Source of the DNA: Amnibacterium kyonggiense
Lineage (GTDB): Bacteria; Actinomycetota; Actinomycetes; Actinomycetales; Microbacteriaceae
Assembly: GCF_004364555.1 (NCBI RefSeq)
Contig: NZ_SOAM01000001.1
Span: 1,178,001 to 1,242,000 of the forward strand
Direction: 5' to 3'
Length of the DNA stretch: 64,000 bases
Numbering within the stretch: the first letter of the stretch is position 1; every line of letters begins with the position of its first letter. Positions 17,743 through 27,948 of this stretch are shown in pieces. The notes below the pieces were generated by a model. That model saw only the letters and a list, made by a program, of their open reading frames with translations. It did not search any database and was not told the DNA's origin. The position numbers and the translations under genes are program-made.

Positions 17743-20064
17743 TCAGTCGGGGAGGACCGGGCCCGGCACCGGCTCCGCGGTGCGGCGGAGGTGCGCGGCG
17801 CCCCCGTCGGCCGCCTGCTGGGCGCCGCCGAGGCGCAGCGACCACCGGCCCTCCGGCCCGGTCGCGTGCACCTCGTCGTCCGACGTCTCGACCGCGAACA
17901 CGGCGTCGCCGACCCGGACCTCCCGCACGCCGTCCGCGCCCGGGAAGGCGACCAGGGTCAGGCCGTCGAGGTGGTCCGTGTCGGGCCGGTCGTCGCGTGC
18001 GCCGATCGGCAGCACGGCGCCCTCCCGCACGTAGAGCGGCAACGAGTCGAAGCCGTGGCGCTCGCGGCGCCACGTCGGCCCCTGCACCCGCTCGCCCGTC
18101 AGGAGGTGCGTCCACGTGCCGGCGGGCAGGTAGAGCTCGACGTCGCCCTCGGCGGAGAACACCGGCGCGACGAGCAGGTCCGGGCCGAGCAGGTACTGCC
18201 GGTCGAGCGGCCGCGCCGTGGGGTCCTCCGGGAAGGCGAGCACCATCGGTCGCATCACCGGCATGCCGGTCGCGGCCGCCTCGCGGCCCGCCGCGATCAG
18301 GTACGGCGCGAGCCGGTTCTTCAGCGTCGCGAAGCGGCGCGTGACGCTCACCGCCGAGTCCGGCGCAGCTTCGTCGCCGTCGTCGAACAGCCACGGCACG
18401 CGGTAGGAGTCCGAGCCGTGGAAGCGGCTGTGGCTCGACAGCAGCCCGAAGGCGACCCAGCGCTTGAACACCGCCGCGTCGGGCGTGCCCTCGAAGCCGC
18501 CGATGTCGTGGCTCCAGTAGCCGAAGCCGGACAGCGACAGCGACAGGCCGCCGCGGAGGGTCTCCGCCATCGACGCGAACGTCGAGGTGGAGTCGCCGCC
18601 CCAGTGCACCGGGTGCCGCTGGCCGCCGGCGGTCGCCGACCGGGCGAAGACCACCGCCTCGCCCGGCCGCTCCTCGTCGAGCACCGCGTGGACCGCCGCG
18701 TTGTAGCGCTCGGCGTACAGGTTGTGCATGCGCTTCGGGTCGGACCCGTCCGCGAAGACGACGTCCAGCGGGATGCGCTCGCCGAAGTCGGTCTTGATCG
18801 CGTCGACGCCCTGCCGCAGGAGCCGCCGCACGTGCTCCTGGAACCAGGTCGTGGCGGCCTCGCTCGTGAAGTCGACGACCCCCATGCCCGCCTGCCAGAG
18901 GTCCCACTGCCACACCGAGCCGTCCGGCCGCCGGAGCAGGTGCCCGGCCGCCGCGGCCTCCTGGAACAGCGGCGACTGCTGCGCGATGTACGGGTTGATC
19001 CAGGCGGACACCCGCAGGCCCCGGTCGTGGAGCCGCCGCAGCATGCCCTCCGGATCGGGGAACACCCGCTCGTCCCACACGAAGTCGGTCCACTGCAGCT
19101 CGCGCATCCAGGAGCAGTCGAAGTGGAACACCGACAGCGGCAGATCGCGGTCGCGCATGCCGTCGAGGAACGACGTCACGGTCGCCTCGTCGTAGTCGGT
19201 CGTGAAGCTCGTCGAGAGCCACGTGCCCCAGCTCCACGCCGGCACCTCGGGCGGGCGGCCCGTCAGCGCCGTGTAGCGCTCGAGGATCTGCGCGGGGGAG
19301 TCCCCGGCGATCACGAAGTACTGCAGCGACTCGCCCTCGACCGAGAACTGGACGCGCTGCACGGCCTCGGAGCCGACCTCGAACGAGACGTGGCCGGGCT
19401 CGTCGACGAGCACGCCGTAGCCCGCGTCGGTCAGGTAGAACGGCACGTTCTTGTACGCCTGCTCGCTCGACGTGCCGCCGTCCGCGTTCCAGATCTCGAC
19501 CGTCTGGCCGTTCTTCACGAGCGGCCCGAACCGCTCGCCGAGCCCGAAGACCTGCGTCCCGACGCCGAGGTCGAGCTGCTCGTGCACGTACGCGCCGCCG
19601 AGCGGCAGCCCGACCGGGGGCGCGTCGACGGCCGCGTCGGGCGCGAGCCGGATCCACGCCTGGGACCGGTGCCCGCTCGAGGTGAGGACGCGGCCACCCG
19701 AGGCGAACTCGAGGCGCCACGGGGCGCCGGGGGACACGCGGGCGACCAGGTCGCCGCTCGTCACGACGCCCGTGCCGTCGTCCTCCACCGCCACCGAACC
19801 GCCCGATGCCGGCGCGGTCTCGAACCGCAGCGCCTCACCGCCGCCGGTGTGGTGCTCGATCCGCACCCGGACCACGCCGGGTGCGTGCGGCGCGACCGTC
19901 ACAGTCAGCACCGGCAGGTTCAGCGTGTCGCCGCGGGTCTCGATCACCTTCGTCGGCGCGGTCACGACGAGGGCGTCGTCCGCGACCGCGAGGGCGTAGG
20001 CCTGGCGCGCGTAGTGCGCCTCCACGCCGGGTCGCATGAGCCAGAACCCGTCGGTGAACCGCAC
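17743..20064 (-). CDS. GH31 alpha-xylosidase (YicI type)
   Basis: This 773-residue protein begins at an internal GTG giving MRFTDGFWLMRPG, which matches the N-terminus of E. coli YicI. The Shine-Dalgarno GGAAGGCGG precedes it. A GTG 21 bp upstream is possible but has no good ribosome-binding site. The catalytic nucleophile Asp426 lies in KTDFGERIP and the acid/base Asp491 in HWGGDSTS; their 66-residue spacing equals that of YicI. The enzyme removes alpha-linked xylose from the non-reducing end of xyloglucan-type oligosaccharides such as isoprimeverose. No signal peptide is present, so it acts on imported sugars. It is divergent from a xylose-type ABC importer and shares an operator-bearing region with it. 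Confidence 0.92.
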   Translation of the reverse strand: MRFTDGFWLMRPGVEAHYARQAYALAVADDALVVTAPTKVIETRGDTLNLPVLTVTVAPHAPGVVRVRIEHHTGGGEALRFETAPASGGSVAVEDDGTGVVTSGDLVARVSPGAPWRLEFASGGRVLTSSGHRSQAWIRLAPDAAVDAPPVGLPLGGAYVHEQLDLGVGTQVFGLGERFGPLVKNGQTVEIWNADGGTSSEQAYKNVPFYLTDAGYGVLVDEPGHVSFEVGSEAVQRVQFSVEGESLQYFVIAGDSPAQILERYTALTGRPPEVPAWSWGTWLSTSFTTDYDEATVTSFLDGMRDRDLPLSVFHFDCSWMRELQWTDFVWDERVFPDPEGMLRRLHDRGLRVSAWINPYIAQQSPLFQEAAAAGHLLRRPDGSVWQWDLWQAGMGVVDFTSEAATTWFQEHVRRLLRQGVDAIKTDFGERIPLDVVFADGSDPKRMHNLYAERYNAAVHAVLDEERPGEAVVFARSATAGGQRHPVHWGGDSTSTFASMAETLRGGLSLSLSGFGYWSHDIGGFEGTPDAAVFKRWVAFGLLSSHSRFHGSDSYRVPWLFDDGDEAAPDSAVSVTRRFATLKNRLAPYLIAAGREAAATGMPVMRPMVLAFPEDPTARPLDRQYLLGPDLLVAPVFSAEGDVELYLPAGTWTHLLTGERVQGPTWRRERHGFDSLPLYVREGAVLPIGARDDRPDTDHLDGLTLVAFPGADGVREVRVGDAVFAVETSDDEVHATGPEGRWSLRLGGAQQAADGGAAHLRRTAEPVPGPVLPD

Positions 20065-20120
20065 GCTGCCGCCTTCCGGGCGCACCCCTGCGCCGCCTCG
20101 TCATGCTGACACAGACCTGC

Positions 20121-20189
20121 ATGCCGGTTCGTTGTTACGGCATCGTTATGTGACGGGTCACAAAGGGTTCCCCTCCTCCTGGGTACAGT
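20121..20189 (+). promoter_or_regulatory. Promoter region with a lac-type operator (TGTGAC-GG-GTCACA)
   Basis: The palindrome TGTGACGGGTCACA (20149-20162) has the TGTGA-N4-TCACA form of the symmetric lac operator. A -10-like TACAGT lies at 20184-20189, so the operator covers the -35 region. A second inverted repeat, ATGCCG-N11-CGGCAT, is at 20121-20143. This 188-bp region separates the divergent alpha-xylosidase and sugar-binding protein genes, and the downstream LacI gene (28953) is the candidate repressor. Confidence 0.6.
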
Positions 20190-20252
20190 CTGCGAGTTCC
20201 TCGACGCCGAGGATGCGGGTCCCGTCCCGCCCTGACGAAAGGTAAAGACGCC

Positions 20253-21323
20253 TTGAAGCGCACGATCATGGGCATGGTGGCCGTCGCCGCCATGTCGACC
20301 ATCGCCCTCGCGGGCTGTTCCTCGAACGGCAGCGGCGGCGGCTCCGGCTCCTCCGGGGGCGCGACCAGCGCGGCCAAGAAGACCGCGTGCGTGATCCTCC
20401 CCGACACCGAGTCGTCCCCCCGCTGGGAGAGCGGCGACCGCCCCGCCCTCAACAAGGCGCTGAACGACGCCGGGTTCAACGCGAACATCCAGAACGCGCA
20501 GAACAGCACCTCCAAGTACACGCAGATCGCGCAGTCGCAGCTCACGAAGGGCTGCGGCGTGATGCTGCTCGTCGACCTGAACGGCGTGGGCGCCACGGTG
20601 CTGCAGAAGGCGCACACCGCCGGCGTGCCGGTCATCGCCTACGACCGCCCGATCAAGGGCGCCGACTACTACGTCTCGTTCGACAACGAGAAGGTCGGCG
20701 AGCTCGAGGGCCAGATGATCGTCGACGGCCTGAAGGCGGAGAAGAAGGACCCGAAGACGGCGAAGGTCGTCTGCATGTCCGGCGACCCGACCGACGGCAA
20801 CGCGGCGTTCTTCAAGAGCGGCGCGCTGAAGGTCATGGGCGCGGCCGGCATCAAGTGCGCGCTGTCCCCGGCCGGCACGTGGGACGCCACGAAGTCGGGC
20901 ACCGAGTTCCAGCAGGCGTACACGACGCTCAAGGGGAACATCGACGCCGTCTGGACCGCGAACGACGCGAACAACGCGGCCGTCATCACGGTGCTGAACA
21001 AGTACAACAAGACGGTCCCGACCTCCGGTCAGGACGCGTCGGTCGCCGGTCTGCAGAACATCCTGCTCGGCAAGCAGTACGGCACGGTCTACAAGCCGTA
21101 CCAGCTCGAGGCGAAGCAGGCGTCCGAGGTCGCGATCTCGCTGCTCCAGGGCAAGAAGCCGTCGGCCCCGACGACGCAGGACGGCGTGCCGTCCTACCTC
21201 CTCACGCCGATCCTCGTGAAGGCCGACAACATGAAGCAGGTCTTCGACGACGGCAACGCCACGACCTCCGCGGTCTGCACGGGCAACGTCGCGGCGAAGT
21301 GCTCCGCGGCCGGCATCAGCTGA
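20253..21323 (+). CDS. Sugar ABC transporter substrate-binding lipoprotein (xylose/ribose type)
   Basis: This 356-residue protein has a TTG start giving MKRTIMGMVAVAAMSTIALAGC, a Sec signal with lipobox LAGC and Cys22. ATG 20268 would remove the positive residues, so I keep the TTG. The mature part is a Peripla_BP_4 type sugar-binding protein (ACVILPDTESSPRWESGDRPAL; AYDRPIKGADYYVSFDNEKVG; AVWTANDANNAAV). The family binds xylose, ribose, fructose or arabinose. It heads an operon with a one-domain ATPase and a permease; a strong hairpin lies between it and the ATPase gene. The divergent alpha-xylosidase favours xylose as ligand. Confidence 0.9.
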   Translation: MKRTIMGMVAVAAMSTIALAGCSSNGSGGGSGSSGGATSAAKKTACVILPDTESSPRWESGDRPALNKALNDAGFNANIQNAQNSTSKYTQIAQSQLTKGCGVMLLVDLNGVGATVLQKAHTAGVPVIAYDRPIKGADYYVSFDNEKVGELEGQMIVDGLKAEKKDPKTAKVVCMSGDPTDGNAAFFKSGALKVMGAAGIKCALSPAGTWDATKSGTEFQQAYTTLKGNIDAVWTANDANNAAVITVLNKYNKTVPTSGQDASVAGLQNILLGKQYGTVYKPYQLEAKQASEVAISLLQGKKPSAPTTQDGVPSYLLTPILVKADNMKQVFDDGNATTSAVCTGNVAAKCSAAGIS

Positions 21324-21339
21324 TCACCCCGTGACGCGG

Positions 21340-21379
21340 CCAGCGGGTCCGGAGCGCGAGCGCGCTCCGGACCCGCTGG
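21340..21379. terminator. 19-bp perfect hairpin after the binding-protein gene
   Basis: Arms 21340-21358 and 21361-21379 pair perfectly (CCAGCGGGTCCGGAGCGCG) around 2 bases. It lies between the binding-protein and ATPase genes of one operon, so it is probably a partial terminator or mRNA-protecting structure that raises binding-protein output. Confidence 0.8.
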
Positions 21380-21440
21380 TCCGTTCCCCCTCCGCCGGTC
21401 CCGGCGGACCTCGTCGCAGCGCTGCAAGAAGGAGAGGGCC

Positions 21441-22205
21441 TTGGTCGCCCCGTACATCGAACTCAGAGACGTCCGGAAGGGCTTCGGCCCCGTCGAGGTG
21501 CTGAAGGGGGTGAACCTCAAGGTCTACCCGGGCCAGGTCAGCGCGCTCGTCGGCGACAACGGCGCGGGCAAGTCGACCCTGATCAAGGGCCTCGCGGGCG
21601 TGCAGCCCTACGACTCCGGCGAGGTGCTGGTCGGCGGCGAACCCGTCCACCTGACCAGCCCGAAGGACGCGTCGAAGCTCGGCATCGAGGTCGTCTACCA
21701 GGACCTCGCGCTCTGCGAGAACCTCGACATCGTCCAGAACATGTTCCTCGGCCGCGAGGAGGTCCACCAGGGCACCCTCAGCAACGGCGAGATGGAGAAG
21801 CAGGCGTCCTCGACGCTCGGCTCGCTGTCCGTCCGCACGATGAAGTCCGTGCGGCAGAAGGTCTCCTCGCTCTCCGGCGGTCAGCGGCAGACGGTCGCGA
21901 TCGCGCGGGCCGTGCTGCAGCAGGCGAAGGTCGTCATCCTCGACGAGCCGACGGCCGCGCTGGGCGTCGCGCAGACCGAGCAGGTGCTCCTGCTCGTCCG
22001 CCGCCTCGCCGAGCAGGGCGTCGGCGTGCTGATCATCAGCCACAACCTCGCCGACGTCTTCGCCGTGGCCGACCACATCAACGTGCTCTACCTCGGCACC
22101 ATGGTCGCCGAGGTCGAGACCAAGGACTCGAACCGCGACGACGTCGTGGGCTACATCACCGGCGCGAAGACCTTCACGCCGAACCTCGAAGGAGCGGCTC
22201 GATGA
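21441..22205 (+). CDS. Sugar ABC transporter ATP-binding protein (single-domain)
   Basis: This 254-residue protein has a TTG start after AAGGAGAGG, giving MVAPYIELRDVRKGFGPVEV. Walker A is GDNGAGKS (38-45), the signature is SLSGGQRQ, Walker B is [11 protein letters not shown], and the switch histidine is in IISHN. One nucleotide-binding domain, rather than the two of XylG/MmsA, matches FrcA-type ATPases of xylose/fructose importers. It energises the permease encoded by the next gene, whose start overlaps this stop by 4 bp. Confidence 0.92.
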   Translation: MVAPYIELRDVRKGFGPVEVLKGVNLKVYPGQVSALVGDNGAGKSTLIKGLAGVQPYDSGEVLVGGEPVHLTSPKDASKLGIEVVYQDLALCENLDIVQNMFLGREEVHQGTLSNGEMEKQASSTLGSLSVRTMKSVRQKVSSLSGGQRQTVAIARAVLQQAKVVILDEPTAALGVAQTEQVLLLVRRLAEQGVGVLIISHNLADVFAVADHINVLYLGTMVAEVETKDSNRDDVVGYITGAKTFTPNLEGAAR

Positions 22206-23503
22206 CGACCGAGCAGAAGGACGTCGACACGTCGCTCGCGGCGAAGATCGACACCGCCGGCGGCGCGACGCCGCCCGGCATCGCCACCGGCTACGAGGGC
22301 ACGGCCGCGGACCAGTTCCGCGCCTACGTGTCGCGGGTCCGCTCCGGGGAGATGGGCATGCTGCCCGCCCTCGGCGGCTTCGTCGTGCTCTGCATCCTGT
22401 TCCAGATCCTCAGCCCCGACTTCCTCAGCCTGCCGAACATCGCGAACCTGATGACGCAGACCGCCTTCCTCGGCATGCTCGCGGTCGCGCTGGTCTTCGT
22501 GATCCTGATCGCGGAGATCGACCTCTCGGCCGGGGTCACCGCCGGTGTCGGCATGGCCGTGTTCGTGCAGCTGAACAACGGCATGGGCGTCAACTGGATC
22601 CTCGCGTTCGCGATCTCGCTCGCCGTGGGCATCGTGATCGGCCTCTTCATCGGCTACTTCGTGGCGAAGGTCGGCATCCCGTCGTTCGTCGTCACCCTGG
22701 GCCTGTTCCTCGGCTTCCAGGGCCTCCAACTCGTCATCCTCGGCGACGGCAACACGTACCGGGTGACGGAGCCGGCCGTGACCGCGATCGAGAACAGCAA
22801 CATCCCGCCGGTCGTCGGCTGGATCCTGTGGGCGATCGCCGTCCTCGTGACGCTCGGCACCGCGTTCTACGACCGCGGGCGCCGGGTGCGGGCGGGCGTC
22901 CCGGTGCGCGGCATCGGCCTGCTCTTCGCGCGGGTCGCCGTCATCGCCGTCGTGTCGGGCGCCGTCGTGTTCCTGCTGAACCTCAACCGGGGCAACAACC
23001 CGCTGTTCCCGATCGCCGGCGTGCCGATCGTCGTCCCGATCGTCGTCGCGCTGCTCTGGATCGGCACGCAGATCCTCGATCGCACCCGCTGGGGCATCCA
23101 CCTCTACGCGGTCGGCGGCAACCCGGAGGCGGCCCGCCGCGCCGGCATCAACGTCGCCGCCATCCGGATCTCGGCCTTCGTGCTCTGCTCCGGTCTCGCG
23201 ATCGTGTCGGGCCTGTTCCAAGCCAGCCAGGTCGGCGTCGTCGGGTCGAGCTTCGGTCAGACCGACGTGCTGAACGGCGTCGCCGCGGCGGTCGTCGGCG
23301 GCGTCAGCCTCTTCGGCGGTCGCGGCCGGCTCGTCCAGGGCCTCGTCGGCGCCCTCGTGATCACGGCGATCGCGAACGGCCTCGGCCTGCTCGCCCTCCC
23401 GGGCGGCATCAACCTGCTCGTCACCGGCGGCGTGCTGGTGCTCGCGGCCACGGTCGACGCGCTGTCCCGCAAGCGCGCGGGCGCCTCGCTGGCCCGCGTC
23501 TGA
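22202..23503 (+). CDS. Sugar ABC transporter permease (XylH/FrcC type)
   Basis: This 433-residue protein starts MTTEQKDVDTSLAAKIDTAG. A polar N-terminal tail of about 50 residues precedes about ten membrane helices. Family motifs are VFVILIAEIDLSAGVTAGVG and the conserved GGNPEAARRAGIN cytoplasmic stretch with DVLNGVAAAVVGGVSLFGGRG. It is of BPD_transp_2 type, which carries monosaccharides such as xylose, ribose and fructose. Translationally coupled to the ATPase gene, it closes this three-gene importer. Two strong hairpins follow its stop codon. Confidence 0.92.
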   Translation: MTTEQKDVDTSLAAKIDTAGGATPPGIATGYEGTAADQFRAYVSRVRSGEMGMLPALGGFVVLCILFQILSPDFLSLPNIANLMTQTAFLGMLAVALVFVILIAEIDLSAGVTAGVGMAVFVQLNNGMGVNWILAFAISLAVGIVIGLFIGYFVAKVGIPSFVVTLGLFLGFQGLQLVILGDGNTYRVTEPAVTAIENSNIPPVVGWILWAIAVLVTLGTAFYDRGRRVRAGVPVRGIGLLFARVAVIAVVSGAVVFLLNLNRGNNPLFPIAGVPIVVPIVVALLWIGTQILDRTRWGIHLYAVGGNPEAARRAGINVAAIRISAFVLCSGLAIVSGLFQASQVGVVGSSFGQTDVLNGVAAAVVGGVSLFGGRGRLVQGLVGALVITAIANGLGLLALPGGINLLVTGGVLVLAATVDALSRKRAGASLARV

Positions 23504-23508
23504 TCGAT

Positions 23509-23567
23509 CTCGTCGCCCGCGGGCGACGAGCGAGGAGGGGCGTCCGGTCAGCCGGGCGCCCCTTCTC
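23509..23567 (+). terminator. Two successive hairpins after the permease gene
   Basis: The 22-bp perfect palindrome CTCGTCGCCCG/CGGGCGACGAG (23509-23530) is followed by GGGGCG-TCCGG...CCGG-GCGCCCC with CT-rich flank (23533-23567). It probably terminates the first importer operon. The 23504-23885 gap also holds the operators, promoter and leader listed separately. Confidence 0.75.
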
Positions 23568-23578
23568 GCGCGCGCGAA

Positions 23579-23592
23579 AGTGAGCGCTCATA
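23579..23592. promoter_or_regulatory. Upstream lac-type auxiliary operator AGTGAGCGCTCATA
   Basis: The 10-bp perfect core TGAGCGCTCA equals the centre of the symmetric lac operator, with half-sites AGTGA and TCATA. Its centre is 93 bp upstream of the centre of the operator at 23672-23685. Confidence 0.55.
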
Positions 23593-23631
23593 ACGACCGC
23601 GTCACGATGGGCGACGCGCGCCCCCGTGAAC

Positions 23632-23660
23632 TTGACCTGCACTGAGGATGAGAGCACTAT
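23632..23660 (+). promoter_or_regulatory. Promoter of the ChvE-MmsA-MmsB operon
   Basis: -35 TTGACC (23632-23637) is followed after 17 bp by the -10-like CACTAT (23655-23660). Transcription would start near 23667, giving a leader of roughly 220 nt before the GTG at 23886, in which I recognise no known riboswitch. Confidence 0.5.
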
Positions 23661-23671
23661 CTCCCCTCGGA

Positions 23672-23685
23672 TGTGACCGTTCACA
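23672..23685. promoter_or_regulatory. Lac-type operator TGTGACCGTTCACA just after the promoter
   Basis: This TGTGA-N4-TCACA palindrome, centred about 12 bp after the predicted transcription start, occupies the position of lac O1 in E. coli. The LacI-family protein at the end of this operon has a LacI-like recognition helix and is the likely repressor. Confidence 0.6.
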
Positions 23686-23885
23686 CGGTGTCACACGAAC
23701 GGCGAAGACGGCGTCGGCCGGCCCTGAGGGCCGCCCCGGGTCCGTGGCCGCCCGAGAGTGCCACCGCAGCGGGCGATCGCTCCGCACCATCCGGATCGTG
23801 CCCCGCCCCGCGCGGACGTGCGACCCGGTGTTCCTCGCCCACGAGCGACACGATGACGTCCGCCAAGGACAGACAAGGAACCACA

Positions 23886-25013
23886 GTGAAGTTCAAGAAG
23901 CTGGCCGTCGGCGCCGTCGCCGTCGGCATGGCCTTCTCCCTCGCGGCTTGCTCCGGCGGTCGTGGCAGCGACACCGCCGCATCCGGGAGCACGGACAACA
24001 AGGGCGCCCTCGTCGGCGTGCTCATGCCGAACAAGACCTCGACCCGCTGGATCCACGACGGCGACGCCGTCAAGGCCGGCCTCGAGAAGCTCGGCTACAA
24101 GGTCCAGCTCGACTACGCGAACGACAACATCCCGACCCAGGTCCAGCAGGTGTCGAACGACATCACCAAGGGCGCCAAGGTCCTGATCATCGCGTCGATC
24201 GACGGCACCGCGCTGTCCGACCAGCTCGACACCGCCGGCAAGAAGGGCGTCAAGGTCATCGCCTACGACCGCCTGATCAACGGCAACAAGAACGTCGACT
24301 ACTACACGACCTTCGACAACTACAAGGTCGGCGTCGACCAGGCGACGAGCCTCCTCACGGGCCTCGGTCTGGTGGACGCGGACGGCAAGAAGACCGACAA
24401 GAAGGGCCCGTTCAACGTCGAGCTCTTCGCCGGCTCGGCCGACGACAACAACGCGACGTTCTTCTTCAACGGCGCGATGGACACCCTGAAGCCGTACATC
24501 GCGGACAAGACGATCGTCATCCGCTCCGGCCAGACCGCGTTCCAGCAGGTCGCGACCCAGCAGTGGGACGCGAACCGCGCCAAGCAGCGCATGCAGAACC
24601 TGATCGCGAAGTCCTACTCGTCCGGCCAGAAGGTGGACGGCGTGCTGTCGCCCTACGACGGCATGTCGATCGGCATCATCTCGGCCCTCACGGGTGCCGG
24701 CTACGGCGACTCGGGCAAGAAGCTCCCGATCATCACCGGTCAGGACGCGGAGATCCCGAGCGTCAAGTCGATCATCGCCGGCCAGCAGTACTCGACCGTC
24801 TACAAGGACACCCGTCAGCTGGCGGACGAGTCCGTGAAGATGGCGAACGACCTGCTCACGGGCAAGACCCCCGAGGTCAACGACACCAAGAGCTACAACA
24901 ACAAGGTCAAGGTCGTCCCGTCCTACCTGTTCCAGCCGGTCGTCGTGACGAAGGACAACTACCAGAAGGTCCTCGTCGACAGCGGCTACTACTCGGCCTC
25001 CGACCTCAAGTAG
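23886..25013 (+). CDS. chvE: Multiple-monosaccharide ABC transporter substrate-binding lipoprotein (ChvE-like)
   Basis: This 375-residue protein has a GTG start after AAGGAA, giving MKFKKLAVGAVAVGMAFSLAAC, a Sec signal with lipobox LAAC. The upstream in-frame extension is arginine-rich and was rejected. The mature part has GVLMPNKTSTRWIHDGDAVKAGL, AYDRLINGNKNVDYYTTFDNYKVG and GVLSPYDGMSIG, features of the ChvE family that binds arabinose, galactose, glucose and xylose. The downstream two-domain ATPase and permease are of the GguA/GguB (MmsA/MmsB) type, which normally pair with ChvE. A long hairpin follows its stop. Confidence 0.92.
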   Translation: MKFKKLAVGAVAVGMAFSLAACSGGRGSDTAASGSTDNKGALVGVLMPNKTSTRWIHDGDAVKAGLEKLGYKVQLDYANDNIPTQVQQVSNDITKGAKVLIIASIDGTALSDQLDTAGKKGVKVIAYDRLINGNKNVDYYTTFDNYKVGVDQATSLLTGLGLVDADGKKTDKKGPFNVELFAGSADDNNATFFFNGAMDTLKPYIADKTIVIRSGQTAFQQVATQQWDANRAKQRMQNLIAKSYSSGQKVDGVLSPYDGMSIGIISALTGAGYGDSGKKLPIITGQDAEIPSVKSIIAGQQYSTVYKDTRQLADESVKMANDLLTGKTPEVNDTKSYNNKVKVVPSYLFQPVVVTKDNYQKVLVDSGYYSASDLK

Positions 25014-25029
25014 CAGCCCCCACCGCCGC

Positions 25030-25080
25030 GGCGCTCCCGCCGGCCGGTCCGCCCTCGGGCGAACGGCCGGCGGGAGCGCC
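25030..25080. terminator. 17-bp hairpin after the ChvE-like gene
   Basis: Arms 25030-25046 and 25064-25080 (GGCGCTCCCGCCGGCCG) enclose a loop that itself can form CGCCC/GGGCG. It occupies the same position, binding protein to ATPase, as the hairpin at 21340-21379 in the other importer, suggesting a shared expression-balancing device. Confidence 0.8.
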
Positions 25081-25118
25081 TCCGGTGCGTCAAGCAGGAA
25101 GAGAAGAAGAGGAGCGGC

Positions 25119-26656
<1,538 letters not shown>

Positions 26657-26660
<4 letters not shown>

Positions 26661-27892
26661 CCAGCACCCTCACCCCCGAGCAGCGCGGCGCCGCTCCCGT
26701 GCCGCCCGCGCCGCAGGGCAACCCCGTGGCCCGCGCGGCGCGCTACCTGCGCAGCCAGCTGAGCCAGACCGGCCTGTTCCTGGCCCTGATCGTCATCGTG
26801 CTGTTCTTCCAGATCACCACGGCCGGCGTGACGCTGCAGCCGGACAACGTCTCGAACCTGATCAACCAGAACAGCTACATCCTCATCCTCGCGGTGGGCA
26901 TGGTGATGGTGATCATCGCGGGCCACATCGACCTGTCGGTCGGCTCGGTCGTGGCGTTCATCGGCGCGGTCGCCGGCGTCATGATCACCCGCTGGGGCCT
27001 GCCCTGGCCGCTCGCGATCGTCCTCTGCCTCGTCCTCGGCGCGATCGTCGGTGCGTGGCAGGGCTTCTGGGTCGCGTACTTCGGGATCCCCGCGTTCATC
27101 GTGACGCTCGCCGGCATGCTCCTGTTCCGCGGCCTCGCGCAGGTCGTGCTCGGCGGCACGCAGATCTCCCCGTTCCCGGACGGCTTCCGCGCGATCGGTT
27201 CCGGTTTCCTGCCGGCGTTCGGCACGACGGGCTACGAACCGCTGACGATGATCCTGGGCACGCTCGCGTCCCTCGCGATCATCGGCACGCAGCTGCGCCA
27301 GCGCCGCGTCCGCAAGAAGTACGACCTCGAGGACGAGCCGCTGGTGTGGTTCCTCGTCAAGCTCGTCTTCACCGTCGCGCTCGTGATGCTCGTCACCGTG
27401 CTGCTCGCGAGCTACAACGGCACCCCGATCGTGCTGCTGATCCTCGGCGCGCTCGTCGTGATCTACACGCTCGTCATGGGCCGCACCGTCTTCGGCCGCC
27501 ACATCTACGCCATCGGCGGCAACCTCGCCGCGGCGCAGCTGTCCGGCGTGAAGACGAAGCGGACCACGTTCCTGCTGTTCGTGAACATGGGCGTCATCGC
27601 CGCGTTGGGCGGTCTCGTCTTCACGGCGCAGCTGAACCTCGCGAGCCCGGTGAACGGCAACGGCTTCGAGCTCGACGCCATCTCCGCCGTCTTCATCGGC
27701 GGTGCGGCGGTGACCGGCGGCATCGGCACGGTGCCGGGCGCCATCATCGGCGGTCTGATCATCGGCATCCTCAACAACGGCATGTCGATCCTGAACGTCG
27801 GCATCGACGTGCAGCAGGTCATCAAGGGCCTCGTGCTGCTCGCCGCGGTCGCGTTCGACATCTACAACAAGCGCCGCAGCGGCGGCCGCTGA
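26657..27892 (+). CDS. mmsB: Multiple-monosaccharide ABC transporter permease
   Basis: This 411-residue protein starts [21 protein letters not shown] short polar N-terminus precedes about ten membrane helices. Motifs are [44 protein letters not shown] and [23 protein letters not shown], which match the GguB/MmsB permeases. It completes the ChvE-type importer. A 34-bp perfect palindrome after the stop separates it from the convergent LacI gene. Confidence 0.94.
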
Positions 27893-27902
27893 CCCGAGTC
27901 GC

Positions 27903-27936
27903 ACGAAGGGCCCCGCCGATCGGCGGGGCCCTTCGT
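27903..27936. terminator. Perfect bidirectional hairpin between importer and LacI gene
   Basis: ACGAAGGGCCCCGCCGA pairs with TCGGCGGGGCCCTTCGT (27903-27919 and 27920-27936), a 34-bp perfect palindrome placed between convergent genes. Confidence 0.9.
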
Positions 27937-27948
27937 CGTCCGGGCCCG

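Noticed and set aside
23672-23685. CRP/GlxR-type site (TGTGA...TCACA)
   Set aside because: The half-sites match, but the spacer is 4 bp, not the 6 bp of CRP/GlxR sites. The spacing fits lac-type operators, and a LacI gene with a matching helix lies in the operon.
23673-23885. Longer start for the ChvE-like protein
   Set aside because: It would add an Arg-rich stretch before the signal peptide and cover the operator and promoter. GTG 23886 has a good ribosome-binding site and a standard lipoprotein signal.
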